Below are positions 45,042 through 55,296 of a stretch of DNA of 64,000 nucleotides, piece after piece. The first letter of the stretch is position 1; each line of letters begins with the position of its first letter. This DNA is from Acidovorax delafieldii (GTDB lineage: Bacteria; Pseudomonadota; Gammaproteobacteria; Burkholderiales; Burkholderiaceae_C): assembly GCF_007993815.1 (NCBI RefSeq), contig NZ_VJWE01000012.1, positions 434,001 through 498,000 of the forward strand, read 5' to 3'. The notes below the pieces were generated by a model that was not told where the DNA came from, did not search any database, and saw only the letters and a list, made by a program, of their open reading frames with translations. Made by a program: the position numbers and the translations under genes.

Positions 45042-46316
45042 ATGCTCGACCTGCTCATCACCCACGCCAGCCTGCCCGACGGCCGCCAGAACATGTCCAT
45101 CGCCGTGCAAGGCGGCCGCATCAACGAAGTGACCGAAGGCCTGCAAGCCCCCGCGCATGAGACGGTGGATGCCGGTGGCCTGCTGGTGAGCCCACCGTTT
45201 GTGGACGCGCATTTCCACATGGATTCGACCCTGAGCTACGGCCAGCCGCGCGTGAACGAGAGCGGCACGCTGCTCGAAGGCATTGCGCTGTGGGGCGAAC
45301 TCAAGCCCACGCTGACCCACGACGCCATCGTGCAGCGCGCGCTGCAGTACTGCGACATGGCCGTGGCGCGCGGGCTGCTGGCCATCCGCTCGCACGTTGA
45401 CACCAGCCACCCCAGCCTGCTGCCGGTGGAGGCGCTGCTGGATGTAAAGCAGCGCGTGGCGCCCTACCTGGATTTGCAGCTGGTGGCTTTCCCGCAAGAC
45501 GGTGTGCTGCGCGCGCCCGGAGGGCTCGACAACCTGAAACGCGCTCTGGATATGGGCGTGGACGTGGTGGGCGGCATTCCGCACTTCGAGCGGACCATGG
45601 CCCAGGGCGCCGAGAGCGTGAAGATCCTCTGCGAGCTGGCTGCCGAGCGCGGCAAGCGCGTGGACATGCACTGCGACGAGAGCGACGACCCGCACTCGCG
45701 CCACGTGGAAACCCTGGCGTATGAAACCCAGCGCCTGGGCCTGTACGGCCGCGTGACGGGCTCGCACCTCACCTCCATGCACAGCATGGACAACTACTAC
45801 GTGAGCAAGCTCATCCCCCTGATGGCCGAGGCCGACCTGGGCGTGGTGGCCAACCCGCTCATCAACATCACCCTGCAAGGCCGCCACGACACCTACCCCA
45901 AGCGCCGGGGCATGACCCGTGTGCCCGAGCTGATGGCTGCGGGCCTGACGGTGGCGTTTGGCCACGACTGCGTGCTGGACCCCTGGTACAGCGGCGGCAG
46001 CGCCGACATGCTGGAGGCCGCGCACATGGGCCTGCATGTGGGCCAGATGACCAGCCAGGCCGCGATGCGGCAGTGTTTTGATGCGGTGACGGTGAATCCC
46101 GCCAAGCTGCTGGGGCTGGAGGGCTACGGTATCGCCCCCGGCTGCCATGCCGACCTGGTGCTGCTGCATGCGCGCAACCCGGTGGACGCCATCCGCCTGC
46201 GGGCCACGCGCCTGGGTGTGTGGCGGCGTGGCCAGCGGGTGGCCAGCAGCCCGGCGCCCGTGGCGCAGCTGAACCTGCCTGGGCGGCCCGGCAGCGTGGA
46301 TTTTGCGTCCAACTAG
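45042..46316 (+). CDS. codA: Cytosine deaminase-type amidohydrolase
   Basis: 424 residues of the metal-dependent amidohydrolase superfamily. Metal ligands are visible in PPFVDAHFHMDSTL (HxH), HCDESDDPHSRHVETLA and VAFGHDCVLDPWYSGGSADM, matching E. coli CodA positions. Cytosine deaminase would give uracil for upp, which lies 6.5 kb upstream with the importer between. Isoguanine or creatinine-like substrates are possible alternatives. The start MLDLLITHASLPDGRQ was chosen as the first family-like residue. Confidence 0.85.
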   Translation: MLDLLITHASLPDGRQNMSIAVQGGRINEVTEGLQAPAHETVDAGGLLVSPPFVDAHFHMDSTLSYGQPRVNESGTLLEGIALWGELKPTLTHDAIVQRALQYCDMAVARGLLAIRSHVDTSHPSLLPVEALLDVKQRVAPYLDLQLVAFPQDGVLRAPGGLDNLKRALDMGVDVVGGIPHFERTMAQGAESVKILCELAAERGKRVDMHCDESDDPHSRHVETLAYETQRLGLYGRVTGSHLTSMHSMDNYYVSKLIPLMAEADLGVVANPLINITLQGRHDTYPKRRGMTRVPELMAAGLTVAFGHDCVLDPWYSGGSADMLEAAHMGLHVGQMTSQAAMRQCFDAVTVNPAKLLGLEGYGIAPGCHADLVLLHARNPVDAIRLRATRLGVWRRGQRVASSPAPVAQLNLPGRPGSVDFASN

Positions 46317-46364
46317 CCTCAAGCGCTAGTGGATTATGCCTTATCAGCTATATATTCGATAGCA
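46317..46364 (+). repeat. AT-rich intergenic repeat, copy 8
   Basis: CCTCAAGCGCTAGTGGATTA, then ATGCCTTATCAGCTATATAT and TCGATAGC. Starts one base after the codA stop, between convergent codA and the export-permease gene; a complete copy. Confidence 0.8.
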
Positions 46365-46382
46365 AACACGGTCATCCTGACA

Positions 46383-47516
46383 TCAGGCCATGCGCGCAAT
46401 CGTCTTGCGAAACCGCGCCAGCGCCAGGCTGAACAGCACCGCCCCTATCCCCAGCAGCCACACCAGCGACGGCCACACCGCCGCCCAGCCCGCGCCCCGG
46501 TAGAGGATGGCCTGGGCCAGCTCGGTGAAGTGCGTGGTGGGCGCCAGGGCCATGCCGTACTGCACCCACAGCGGCATGCTCTCGCGCGGGGTGACGCCGC
46601 CCGACAGCATCTGCAGCGGCATCATCACCAGCACCATCAGCAAGCCAAACTGCGGCATGCTGCGCGCCACCGTGGCCATGAAGATGCCCATGGACGTGGT
46701 GGCAAACAGATGCAGCGTGGCCCCCAGCAGGAACAGGGGTACCGAGCCTTCGATCGGCACACCAATCGCCCAGCGGATCACCGCCGTGAGCGACACCCAG
46801 GTAGCGACCAGCACCACCAGCGCCATGGCCCAGACCTTGGCCAGCATGATCTCGCCGGGGGTGACGGGCATGACCAGCAGGTGCTCCACCGTGCCATGCT
46901 CGCGCTCGCGGATCAGCGCGGCGCCGGTGAGGATGATGGAGAGCATGGTCACGATGTTGATCAACTCCATCAGCGAGCCGAACCACGCGGGGTTGAGCGC
47001 CGGGTTGAAGCGCGAGCGCACCGTCAGCTCGATGGGCTGCTCGGCCACGGTGCGGTCGCGCTGCACGAACTCGGCCACCTCCAGCTGCACGATCTGCTGC
47101 ACCGCCCCATTGGCCGCAAACGCCTGCCCCATGCGCGTGGCGTCGATGTTGAGCTGCACCTGCGGAGCCCGGCCCGCCAGCACGTCGCGCTGGAAATGCG
47201 AGGGGATGTGCAGCACCAGCGTGAAGCGGCCTGCGTCCAGGCCCGGGTCCACCTCGCGCATGCTGATCATGGCGGGGCGGGTGAACTGGGGCGCGTAGAA
47301 CGCGGTGGCGATGCGCTGGGACAAGGCCGAGTCGTCCTCGTCCACGATGGCAATGGGCACGTGGTGCAGCGTCTCAGGCTGCGCCATGCCCGCCGAATAC
47401 ACCGCCAGCGTGGTGGTGTAGACGATGAGGAACAGCATGGCCGGGTCACGCCAGAGGCTCCACAGCTCCTTGATGCCTAACCGAAAGATGTTGGACCAGC
47501 GGCCACGCAGCGCCAT
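46383..47516 (-). CDS. yhhJ: ABC-2 type export permease (YhhJ-like)
   Basis: 377 residues starting MALRGRWSNIFRLGIKELWS. One N-terminal helix (about 25-45), a large periplasmic domain (to about 170), then five helices: the ABC2_membrane_3 layout. It begins one base after the stop of the double-ATPase/permease fusion gene. In E. coli yhiI-rbbA-yhhJ has this order, so it is likely the second half of the membrane channel. Substrate unknown. Confidence 0.87.
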   Translation of the reverse strand: MALRGRWSNIFRLGIKELWSLWRDPAMLFLIVYTTTLAVYSAGMAQPETLHHVPIAIVDEDDSALSQRIATAFYAPQFTRPAMISMREVDPGLDAGRFTLVLHIPSHFQRDVLAGRAPQVQLNIDATRMGQAFAANGAVQQIVQLEVAEFVQRDRTVAEQPIELTVRSRFNPALNPAWFGSLMELINIVTMLSIILTGAALIREREHGTVEHLLVMPVTPGEIMLAKVWAMALVVLVATWVSLTAVIRWAIGVPIEGSVPLFLLGATLHLFATTSMGIFMATVARSMPQFGLLMVLVMMPLQMLSGGVTPRESMPLWVQYGMALAPTTHFTELAQAILYRGAGWAAVWPSLVWLLGIGAVLFSLALARFRKTIARMA

Positions 47517-47517
47517 G

Positions 47518-50289
47518 TCAGGTCTCCTGCTTGCGTAACAGCAAGATCGCAGTACCGACGATGACCGGCACCGCCACCAGCATGGGCCAGAACTCGGCCT
47601 GCAGATCCTGCAGGCCCAGCGCCTTGTTGAACACACCCCGGCTGATGGTGAACATGTGGCTGGCAGGGTAGACCTCGCCCACCCAGCGCGCAAAGCCGGT
47701 CATGGACGACACGGGGTTGATGAGCCCGGCGAACTGCACCGCCGGGATGAGCGTGCCCACCATGGCGAAGAACATGGCCGCAATCTGGCTGCGCGTAACG
47801 GTGGAGGCCAGCAGCCCCATGCCCGTGGAGCACAGGCTGAACAGCACGGCACCCAGCGTCAGCGTGGCAAAGCTGCCGGTGATGGGCACACCAAACACCG
47901 TCACAGCCGCCAGGCACATCAATCCGAAGTTGAACAGCGCCAGCAGCACATAGGGCAGCTGCTTGCCCAGCATGAATTCAGTGCACGTGGTGGGCGTGAC
48001 ATACAGGTTGATGATGGAGCCCAGCTCCTTCTCGCGTACCACGGCCAGGGCCGTGAGCATGGCGGGCAGCATCAGCAACAGCAGCGGAATCACTGCGGGC
48101 ACCATGGATGGCAGGCTGCGCACGTCGGGGTTGTAGCGGTAGCGCGGCTCCACCTCCAGCAGGCCCCGGGGCACCACGCCAGTGTGGCTGCGGCTTTGCT
48201 CCACCAGCCACTGCTGGTGCAGGCCCTGGGCGTAGCCGATGACGGTTTCGGCGCGCTGGGGCATGGCGCCGTCCACCCACGCGCCGATCTGTACGGGCTG
48301 GCCGCGTGCCACGTCGCGCGCAAAGCCGGGCGGGATCTCCAGCGCCAGCGATATTTCGGCGGAGCGCATGCGTGCATCCAGCTCGGCGTAGGTGGCAATC
48401 GGCGGCTGCTCGGTGAAGTAGCGCGAGCCCGCCAGGTTCAGCGTGTAGGCGCGGCTCAGCGCGGTCTGATCTCGGTCCAGCACGGCAAAGCGCAGGTTTT
48501 CCACGTCCATGCTGATGCCGTAGCCCATCACGAACATCAGGATCAGCGAGCCCAGCAACGCCATGGCACCACGCACCGGGTCGCGGCGCAGCTCCAGCGC
48601 TTCGCGCCACTGGGTGCTGTGGATGCGGGCCAGGCTGTGGCGCAGGCGGGTGGGCCAGGCGGGGGCGTTGGGAGTGGGCGCCGGGGATAGCGCAGTGGGG
48701 GTCGAAGCCGCCACGGACACAGGAGCCGGGGCCGTGCCCGCAGCATCTTCCAGATAGCCGATGAAGGCTTCTTCCAGCGTGGCGGCGCCGCGCTTGGCCA
48801 CGATGTCCTGCGGCGCAGCGCTTTCCAACACGCGCCCTGCGTGCATCAGCGAGATGCGGTCGCAGCGCTCGGCCTCGTTCATGAAGTGGGTGGAGATGAA
48901 GATGGTGACCTTGTCGCGCCGTGCCAGCTCCACCATCAGGCGCCAGAAGTTGTCGCGTGCCATGGGGTCCACGCCCGAGGTGGGCTCATCCAGGATCAGT
49001 AGCTCGGGCTGGTGCACCATGGCCACGGCCAGCGACAGGCGCTGGCGCATGCCCAGCGGCAGTTTCATGGGCAGTGCGCTGCGGGCGGCCTGCAGGTCAA
49101 AGCGCTCCAGCATGGCCGACACGCGCCCTGGCACCTCGGCCTCGGGCACGTGGAACAGCCGGGCATGCAGCACCAGGTTCTGCTCCACCGACAGCTCGCT
49201 GTACAGCGAAAACGCCTGCGACATGTAGCCCACCCGCCGCCGCGTGGCCATGTCCTTGGGGTCCACCGGCTGGCCAAACAGCCAGGCCTGGCCTTCGCTG
49301 GCGGGCAGCAGGCCGGTGAGCATCTTCATGGTGGTGGACTTGCCGCAACCATTGCTGCCCAGAAAGCCAAAAATCTCGCCGCGCTGGATGCGAAAGCTCA
49401 CGTGGTCCACCGCCACAAAGTCGCCAAACCGCATGGTGAGGTCGCGCGCCTCGATGGCCACATTGGCGGCGTCGTCTGCCTGCGACCGGTCCAGCGGCGG
49501 AATCTGCACCACCTGGTGGCCCCGGCGCTTGGCCTCGGGCAGCAGTGCCACAAAGGCCTGCTCGAGCGCATCGTGCCCGGTGCGGGCCATCAGCTCGGCA
49601 GGCGTACCCGTGGCCAGGATGCGCCCTTCGTCCATGGCCACCAGCCATTCAAAACGCTGGGCCTCTTCCATGTAGGCCGTGGCCACGATCACGCTCATGC
49701 CCGGCCGCGCGGCGCGGATGCGGCCGATCAAATCCCAGAACTGCGCGCGTGCCAGCGGGTCCACGCCGGTGGTGGGTTCGTCCAGAATGAGCAGGTCCGG
49801 GTCGTGGATGAGCGCGCAGCACAGGGCCAGCTTTTGCTTCATGCCGCCCGAGAGCTTGCCCGCAGGCCGCGCCAGGAACGGGTGCAGGCCGGTGCTGCGC
49901 GTGAGCTCATCGATGCGCCGGCGACGCTCGGCCGCGTCGTGCCCGAACAGGCGGCCAAAGAACTGAAGGTTCTCTTCCACCGAGAGCGTGGGATACAGGT
50001 TCTTGCCCAGCCCTTGAGGCATGTAGGCGATGCGGGGGCACACCCGGCTGCGGTGGCGGCTCTGGGACATGTCGCCGCCCAGCACCTCCACCGTGCCCTG
50101 CTGCACTGCACGGGCGCCCGCCACCAGCGCGAGCAGGCTGGACTTGCCCACGCCATCCGGCCCGATCAGGCCCACCATGCGGCCCGCGGCCACTTCCAAA
50201 TCGATGTCTGCGAGCGCCACCGTGCGCCCATATCGCTGGCCCACGCCACGCAGGCGCGCCACGGGTGCCACGCTGCCGGGGAGATTCAC
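47518..50289 (-). CDS. rbbA: ABC exporter fusion: two ATPase domains and a permease (RbbA-like)
   Basis: 923 residues. Two ABC domains with Walker [17 protein letters not shown] and [16 protein letters not shown], signatures [20 protein letters not shown] and [18 protein letters not shown], and Walker [13 protein letters not shown] / [12 protein letters not shown]. Then a Pro/Ala linker (about 540-570) and an ABC2 permease. I chose GTG 50289 because it overlaps the upstream stop (GTGA); an ATG at 50322 would overlap by 37 bases. RbbA in E. coli is described as ribosome-associated; export seems the likelier role here. Confidence 0.9.
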   Translation of the reverse strand: MNLPGSVAPVARLRGVGQRYGRTVALADIDLEVAAGRMVGLIGPDGVGKSSLLALVAGARAVQQGTVEVLGGDMSQSRHRSRVCPRIAYMPQGLGKNLYPTLSVEENLQFFGRLFGHDAAERRRRIDELTRSTGLHPFLARPAGKLSGGMKQKLALCCALIHDPDLLILDEPTTGVDPLARAQFWDLIGRIRAARPGMSVIVATAYMEEAQRFEWLVAMDEGRILATGTPAELMARTGHDALEQAFVALLPEAKRRGHQVVQIPPLDRSQADDAANVAIEARDLTMRFGDFVAVDHVSFRIQRGEIFGFLGSNGCGKSTTMKMLTGLLPASEGQAWLFGQPVDPKDMATRRRVGYMSQAFSLYSELSVEQNLVLHARLFHVPEAEVPGRVSAMLERFDLQAARSALPMKLPLGMRQRLSLAVAMVHQPELLILDEPTSGVDPMARDNFWRLMVELARRDKVTIFISTHFMNEAERCDRISLMHAGRVLESAAPQDIVAKRGAATLEEAFIGYLEDAAGTAPAPVSVAASTPTALSPAPTPNAPAWPTRLRHSLARIHSTQWREALELRRDPVRGAMALLGSLILMFVMGYGISMDVENLRFAVLDRDQTALSRAYTLNLAGSRYFTEQPPIATYAELDARMRSAEISLALEIPPGFARDVARGQPVQIGAWVDGAMPQRAETVIGYAQGLHQQWLVEQSRSHTGVVPRGLLEVEPRYRYNPDVRSLPSMVPAVIPLLLLMLPAMLTALAVVREKELGSIINLYVTPTTCTEFMLGKQLPYVLLALFNFGLMCLAAVTVFGVPITGSFATLTLGAVLFSLCSTGMGLLASTVTRSQIAAMFFAMVGTLIPAVQFAGLINPVSSMTGFARWVGEVYPASHMFTISRGVFNKALGLQDLQAEFWPMLVAVPVIVGTAILLLRKQET

Positions 50290-51356
50290 TGGTCGGCCTT
50301 GATGGCGAGGTTGGCGGGCCATTCCACGGCGGGGTCAACCCGCAGCCAGGCCACGCCAGGCAGACCGGTCTTGACCTGCTCCTGGTGGCGCAGCAGCAGC
50401 GCCTTGTCGATCTGCGCGCGCACGCGGAACATGAGCTTCTGGCGCTCGCTGGCGGTCTCCACCGTCTTGGGCGTGAACTGCGCGGTGCTGGCCACAAACG
50501 ACACGGTGGCCGGGATCACAAAGCCCGGTGCGGCATCGAGCACGATGCGCACCTCGCTGCCCAGTGCTACCCGGCCCGCCACGGTCTCAGGCAAAAAGAA
50601 GGTCATGTACACGTCGCTCAGGTCCACCAGCTGCAGCACGCGCGCACCTGCGCCCACCACCTCGCCGGGCTGCACCACGCGGAACTGCACCCGGCCGTCG
50701 CGCGGGGCCTTGAGTTCGCTGTCGGCCAGCTCCACATCAATGCGCGCCAGCGTGGCCTGAAGCGCACGCACATTGGCCTCGGCACTGGTCACCTGCGTGC
50801 GCGACGCGCCAATGCCCGCCTGTGCGGCCTTGGCCTGGGCCTTGGCAGCCGTCACAGCGGCTTGCTGGCTGCGCACCTTGGCACGGTCATCGTCGAGCAA
50901 CTGGCTGGAGAAAAAGCCTTCGCGCGCCAGCTGCTCAGACCGCGGCAGGCGGCGGCGGGCGGTGTCGAGGTCGCTCTCGCGCTGGGCCACCACGGCCAAG
51001 GCGGCCTGGTAGTCGCTCTCGCGCTGGGCCACCTGCACCTGGGCACTGCTGATGGCCAGTTGCGCCTGCTGCAGCCGGGCCACGGCCTCTCCGCGCTGGG
51101 CCTGCAGGCTGTCGATCTGCATGCGGGCCAGGGGCTGCCCCGCCTTCACAAAATCGCCCTCGGCCACCAAAACATCGAGCACACGCCCCGCCAGCTTGGT
51201 GGACACGGCAATCTCGGTGGCCTCGATGCGGCCATTGCCACTCACAAACCCAGGGCCGGGCCCCTTGGGCTGCCAGGGCGCCCACCGCACGACCAGCACG
51301 GTGCCCAGCAACAACAGCGCTGCGGCGGCCGCATAAATTTTCCACTTGCTGCCCAT
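50286..51356 (-). CDS. yhiI: HlyD-family periplasmic adaptor (YhiI-like)
   Basis: 356 residues. One N-terminal membrane anchor (about 8-25), a biotinyl-lipoyl half-motif ([20 protein letters not shown]), a long alpha-hairpin coiled coil (about 85-200, with [20 protein letters not shown]) and a beta-barrel. Its stop overlaps the GTG of the RbbA-like gene. It should link the inner-membrane exporter to an outer-membrane channel. A possible FNR/Anr box lies upstream. Confidence 0.92.
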   Translation of the reverse strand: MGSKWKIYAAAAALLLLGTVLVVRWAPWQPKGPGPGFVSGNGRIEATEIAVSTKLAGRVLDVLVAEGDFVKAGQPLARMQIDSLQAQRGEAVARLQQAQLAISSAQVQVAQRESDYQAALAVVAQRESDLDTARRRLPRSEQLAREGFFSSQLLDDDRAKVRSQQAAVTAAKAQAKAAQAGIGASRTQVTSAEANVRALQATLARIDVELADSELKAPRDGRVQFRVVQPGEVVGAGARVLQLVDLSDVYMTFFLPETVAGRVALGSEVRIVLDAAPGFVIPATVSFVASTAQFTPKTVETASERQKLMFRVRAQIDKALLLRHQEQVKTGLPGVAWLRVDPAVEWPANLAIKADQ

Positions 51357-51480
51357 GGCTCTGATCCCTTTTGATGCGGAGGCAGGAGCGCATTTCCAGT
51401 CACGTCAGCAAAGGCGCCTCACCTCAAAATGCATCGTAAGCGCAGCGCCTTCATGGGCTGCTTGGGGTCAGTCGCCTCGC

Positions 51481-51494
51481 TTGACTTGCATCAA
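51481..51494 (-). promoter_or_regulatory. Possible FNR/Anr box upstream of the yhiI operon
   Basis: TTGACTTGCATCAA matches the TTGAT-N4-ATCAA consensus with one change (C for T at position 5). It lies 125 bases before the yhiI start. No -10 could be assigned, so oxygen control is only a suggestion. Confidence 0.35.
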
Positions 51495-51584
51495 TTTGGC
51501 TGCAATTGCGTGGGGCTTCCGCCTGCGGCACAAGCTTGCCGCTGCGGGTTCTGAGAGGCGGTGCGTCGGTTGCCGGAGACTGCC

Positions 51585-52241
51585 CTACCCGCGCCCATCG
51601 AAGGCCGACAGGTGGTTGGCCAGGTGCATGGCATGCGCTTGCTCGTACTGCGACTGGCTCAGTGCACCATAGGCAAAGTGAGGCTGCAGCGCCCCCGTGT
51701 GGATGGCAAAGTCCTGCACCGCCTGGCGCAGGCGGGCCATGGCGGCCGACGTGTCCGTGGCCTGCGCATCCAGCGCGGGGGCGCCCGGGATAGGCTCTGC
51801 CAGGTTGTGGCTCATGCGTCCCCGCAGGGCAAACACCTTGAAAGCTGCAGCCCCCAGGGTGTTCTGGAACAGCGCAGATTTGGGCAACGGAAAACCTTGC
51901 AGCGAGTATTCAATGCTCTGTGCGCAATGCACCAGCGTCTGTGCCCAGGTCCAGGCCGTGGCGGGTTCCAGCGCGTGGACGGAAGCTGCGTTCAGCCGCT
52001 CGGCCTCGCGCATCGCATCGTGCAGGGTGGCAAATACCAGCTGCCTGTCGTTGTCCGGCTGGTGCAGAAAATACCCAGCAGCACCAGCCGCTGCGAGCGC
52101 CACCCCCGTGCCGATGGCCAGAAACGCCCTCCGGTCGGGCGCTGCCGGCGGCGCAGAGGGCGAGGGGTGCGTGGCTGTGGGGGTAGCGGCTTTGGGTGCG
52201 CCAGAAGGGGGTGGAACTGCCATGGGGTTGTCTGCCCGCAT
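51585..52241 (-). CDS. DUF1569-like protein with an N-terminal signal/anchor
   Basis: About 218 residues from ATG 52241; starts at 52223, 52307 or 52340 are also open and none has a clear ribosome site. A Pro/Ala/Thr-rich start precedes DRRAFLAIGTGVALAAAGAAGYF (Arg-Arg plus hydrophobic run), a possible Tat signal or anchor. The rest has TLVHCAQSIEYSLQGFP, PKSALFQNTLGAAAFKVFAL and MSHNLAEPIPGAPALD, the DUF1569 pattern with its conserved His in a DinB-like helical bundle. Function unknown. Confidence 0.65.
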   Translation of the reverse strand: MRADNPMAVPPPSGAPKAATPTATHPSPSAPPAAPDRRAFLAIGTGVALAAAGAAGYFLHQPDNDRQLVFATLHDAMREAERLNAASVHALEPATAWTWAQTLVHCAQSIEYSLQGFPLPKSALFQNTLGAAAFKVFALRGRMSHNLAEPIPGAPALDAQATDTSAAMARLRQAVQDFAIHTGALQPHFAYGALSQSQYEQAHAMHLANHLSAFDGRG

Positions 52242-52387
52242 CACCGGGGGTGGTGTGAAAGCGTTGATTGTGCCGGGCAGCGTCTGCCTTGTGCCCCCTC
52301 CAGCCATCACCAGGGTCGGGCAGCCGACACAGCCCGCCATGGCGCAGGGCTGCAAGGCCTGGGCGCCTTCCCGGCGCTCCGCTGCGC

Positions 52388-53665
52388 CTAGGCCGCCAGG
52401 GTAGTTGGTGCGGCCGGCGCGGGGGTTGCAGTAACGGGGACCAAGGGCGATGCTGGGGCCACCGTCATCTCCACCCGGTTGCGCCCCCGCTCCTTGGCCA
52501 GGTACATGGCCTCGTCCGCACGCTGCAAGGCCGTACCCGCCGACTCGCTGCCCGCGCACAGGGTGACGCCAACACTCACCGTGAGCGCAATGCTGCGCTG
52601 CTCGGTCACCACAGGATGTGCCTCTACCATGGCGCGCAGGCGCTCGGCCACCGCGATGGCGCCACCGGCCCCTGCATTGGGCAAGAAGATCGCGAACTCC
52701 TCACCCCCCAGGCGGCCCATCACGTCCTCCTTGCGCAGGCAGCGCTGGGCCAGCATCACAAAATGGCGCAGCACATCATCGCCCGCGCGGTGGCCCCAGC
52801 TGTCGTTGACCTTCTTGAAATGGTCCAGGTCCATCACCAGCACGGGCAACGTCGTCTGCGTGCGCTGGGCGTTGCTGATGGCCTTGTCCAACAAGGTCAG
52901 AAACGCGCGGCGGTTGAACACATTGGTCAGCGGGTCCACCTCGGCGAGGTGGCGCAGTTCGTTGGTGATGAACTCATTGGTCAGCATCAACGCGCCAAAC
53001 GCCACCAGCACCAGCGCCATGGTGGACTCCAGCACCACAAACTGCGACAGCGCAGCCACCATGCCCGTTTCGGGTTGCGACGCATCGGCCGGTGCGGCCA
53101 GCTTGAACAACAAGGGCCGCACCAGCAAAAACACGCCATGCACACCCACCGTGCCCGCAAACAGATACCGGGCCGGAACCTTGCGAAAGCCACCTTTGGC
53201 CATGGTGTGCGCAGCAAACAGAAAGCACGTGCCCGGCACCAGCCCCGACAGCACAAAACGCACCCCCAGATGGGGCTGCACCACGGTGAAATACGCCACC
53301 GTTACCAGCAGCAGCACCATGGCAACCGCAGCCATGCCATGCCGCAGCGGCGCTCGTCCCATGTATTCACGCGCACCCAGCAGGCACAGGTAGGCCGTCA
53401 ACGCAATAGAGCCCTGCGCCAGCAATACCGAAGGCAACTGCGGGACATGGTCGCGCAACATCAGGTTGGCGCAAAACACGGTGGTGCAAAACAGTGCTAG
53501 CGCCCACAAGCGCAGCCCTGGGATGTTCCTGTTGAAGAACCACACGGCAGACAGCACAGTGGTAACCAGCGCTGCAAGGATGGCCGCTACGATAACGAGG
53601 GTGGGACTGTGCACTGTGGGAAGGGACGGAGCAATCGGGACTGGCCAGGCAACTTCATCTTGCAT
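52388..53665 (-). CDS. Diguanylate cyclase with N-terminal membrane domain
   Basis: 425 residues. Six to seven helices over about 20-215, then a GGDEF domain (about 235-395) with active site RLGGEEFAIFLP. The RxxD inhibitory site RKED lies five residues before GGEEF, so feedback inhibition by c-di-GMP is expected. The substrate loop LVMDLDHFKKVNDSWGHRAG is complete, so it should be active. The sensed signal is unknown; the membrane part resembles a generic 7TM-like sensor. A Pro/Ala/Thr tail ends the protein. Confidence 0.92.
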   Translation of the reverse strand: MQDEVAWPVPIAPSLPTVHSPTLVIVAAILAALVTTVLSAVWFFNRNIPGLRLWALALFCTTVFCANLMLRDHVPQLPSVLLAQGSIALTAYLCLLGAREYMGRAPLRHGMAAVAMVLLLVTVAYFTVVQPHLGVRFVLSGLVPGTCFLFAAHTMAKGGFRKVPARYLFAGTVGVHGVFLLVRPLLFKLAAPADASQPETGMVAALSQFVVLESTMALVLVAFGALMLTNEFITNELRHLAEVDPLTNVFNRRAFLTLLDKAISNAQRTQTTLPVLVMDLDHFKKVNDSWGHRAGDDVLRHFVMLAQRCLRKEDVMGRLGGEEFAIFLPNAGAGGAIAVAERLRAMVEAHPVVTEQRSIALTVSVGVTLCAGSESAGTALQRADEAMYLAKERGRNRVEMTVAPASPLVPVTATPAPAAPTTLAA

Positions 53666-53834
53666 GCGTGGCAGCTATGGCAAGCCAGGCAGATGGGGCC
53701 CCTCATCAACGTGAACAATGGTAACCGAGAGCATTGACCGCCACGCGACAGTCTGCGGGCAGCAATGCAGTCCTTGAGCCAGCTGCAGGGGTCCCTCCGG
53801 CCGCACCTCCTCGCGTGGCGGTTGGGAGCACCTG

Positions 53835-55127
53835 TCAACCCACCACGTGGCATTCGCGCCGCAGCAGCGCCAGCGCATCGTGCATCTGGTAGTCGCGGTC
53901 GCTGGTCAGCGTAGCCTGCGCGTCTTGCAAAAAACCAGACCAGAGAGCCAGGTAGTCCTGCTGGAAGGCGGCAGCCGCGTGGCTGCGGATGAAGTCAGAC
54001 GCCAGCTCGGGCTGCAGGCCAGACTTGCGGATCTTGCGCACCAGGCTGGCGGCGGTTTTTTCGGTGAGCAGCGTCTTCTTGGGCGCACCGGCGGCCAGGC
54101 ACAGAAACAGCGTGAGCAGCGAGTGCTCATCGTCGTTGCCCCCGGTCGCCTTGGTCCATGTCTTGCTGGCAGGCTGTGGAGGCTCATCGTCGTCCTCCAG
54201 CACATCCAGGCTGCGGTGAAAGCTGTCCACTTCGGCCAGAGGGTCGTCCAGCAGGAAGTAGCTTGCCCTGAAGGCGCCCATGGGGCGCAGCAGGGTGCGC
54301 AGCGGCGCAGCGGATTGCAGCAGCTTGGGCAGGTCGGCCAGCACGGTGGCGCATTGGGCTTGCAGCACGTCACGCAGCTCTGCCGGCACGCCGGCGGGCA
54401 GGCGCAGCGCCGTCGGCAGGGGTGCCTTCTTTTTGCGCAGTGCAGTCACCAGCTTTTCAAACACCGGGGCGCTGGGCCACTCACTCGCCGCCATGGCCTT
54501 GGGGTTCAGCGCCTGCATCAGCAGCCCTGTGCGGATCACGGCCTCGGCGTCGGCCCCGGCGGTTTCCAGCTCGTCGGTATCCAAGTCGTACTGCGCGGCC
54601 AGCCACTCGGCGGCGGCGATGGCCTGGGCGATGTGGCTGCGGCGGGCCAGCTCGGCGCGGTAGTCGGCATGGCTGCGCAGCGACCAGGCAGCCAGCAGTG
54701 GGGTTTCGGCATCCGCATAGCCGCCCATGCCGAAGTTGCTGCTCTCGGGCATGGCGATCAGGCGCTTGAGCATGTCCGAGCCGCCTTTGGAGCGCGACAA
54801 TAAGGAGTTGTCGCGCAGCGACACCGCCGCCTTGGCCAGATCACCGGCTGTGGTCTCCAGCAGGTACAGGCTGATCAGGTTGACCATGCGGTCCCGCGCC
54901 TTCTCGATCTCCGGGCGCAGAAACTCGCTGCCAAAGTAACGCGCGATCTGCACCATGCCCTTGGGCGCATCGGCATTGATGGCCGCCAGCCGGTCCGCGT
55001 CAATCAGGCCGTGCTGCACGCCGTAGACCAGCGCCTTTTCAAAGAAAGGGCGCGCGTCGTGCAGTTGCAGGGCATTGGCAGTAGCGACTGGTGCAGAAAT
55101 TGAGGAAGGCGTGGGAGGCACGGTCAT
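53835..55127 (-). CDS. Uncharacterised protein of the J-domain operon (430 aa)
   Basis: I do not recognise this 430-residue protein. It is soluble, largely helical, and opens ALQLHDARPFFEKALVYGVQ and IDADRLAAINADAPKGMVQI. The middle contains LRKKKAPLPTALRLPAGVP, and residues 305-330 are acidic. The C-terminal part DYLALWSGFLQDAQATLTSD is also helical. It is the last of four same-strand genes, 169 bases after its neighbour, the gap holding a GC-rich hairpin repeat. No enzyme motif is visible. Confidence 0.8.
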   Translation of the reverse strand: MTVPPTPSSISAPVATANALQLHDARPFFEKALVYGVQHGLIDADRLAAINADAPKGMVQIARYFGSEFLRPEIEKARDRMVNLISLYLLETTAGDLAKAAVSLRDNSLLSRSKGGSDMLKRLIAMPESSNFGMGGYADAETPLLAAWSLRSHADYRAELARRSHIAQAIAAAEWLAAQYDLDTDELETAGADAEAVIRTGLLMQALNPKAMAASEWPSAPVFEKLVTALRKKKAPLPTALRLPAGVPAELRDVLQAQCATVLADLPKLLQSAAPLRTLLRPMGAFRASYFLLDDPLAEVDSFHRSLDVLEDDDEPPQPASKTWTKATGGNDDEHSLLTLFLCLAAGAPKKTLLTEKTAASLVRKIRKSGLQPELASDFIRSHAAAAFQQDYLALWSGFLQDAQATLTSDRDYQMHDALALLRRECHVVG

Positions 55128-55226
55128 GTCTGAATCTATCGCGCTTCGCGCTGCTCATGGGCTATGAAACTGGCGCGGCCCATACCAGGACCGCCGCGCA
55201 AGGGCAGCCCCGCCGCGCTGGCGGTG

Positions 55227-55289
55227 TCCCCCTTCCCGAATGGCACAGCCATTCGAGAGAAGGGGGAAGGCGCGAAGCGCCTCAGGGGG
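55227..55289 (+). repeat. GC-rich hairpin repeat, copy 1
   Basis: CCCCCTTC (55228-55235) pairs with GAAGGGGG (55259-55266), enclosing CGAATGGC-aca-GCCATTCG (55237-55255). Then GGCGC-gaa-GCGCC (55269-55281) and TCAGGGGG. The second copy at 62025-62062 shares GGGGGAAGGCGCG-AGCGCCTCAGGGGG. It lies in the gap between two genes of the J-domain operon. Confidence 0.75.
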
Positions 55290-55296
55290 TTGTTCA

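Noticed and set aside
49012..50760. 582-codon plus-strand frame opposite the rbbA-like gene
   Set aside because: Antisense to a gene with complete ABC motifs; no independent evidence.
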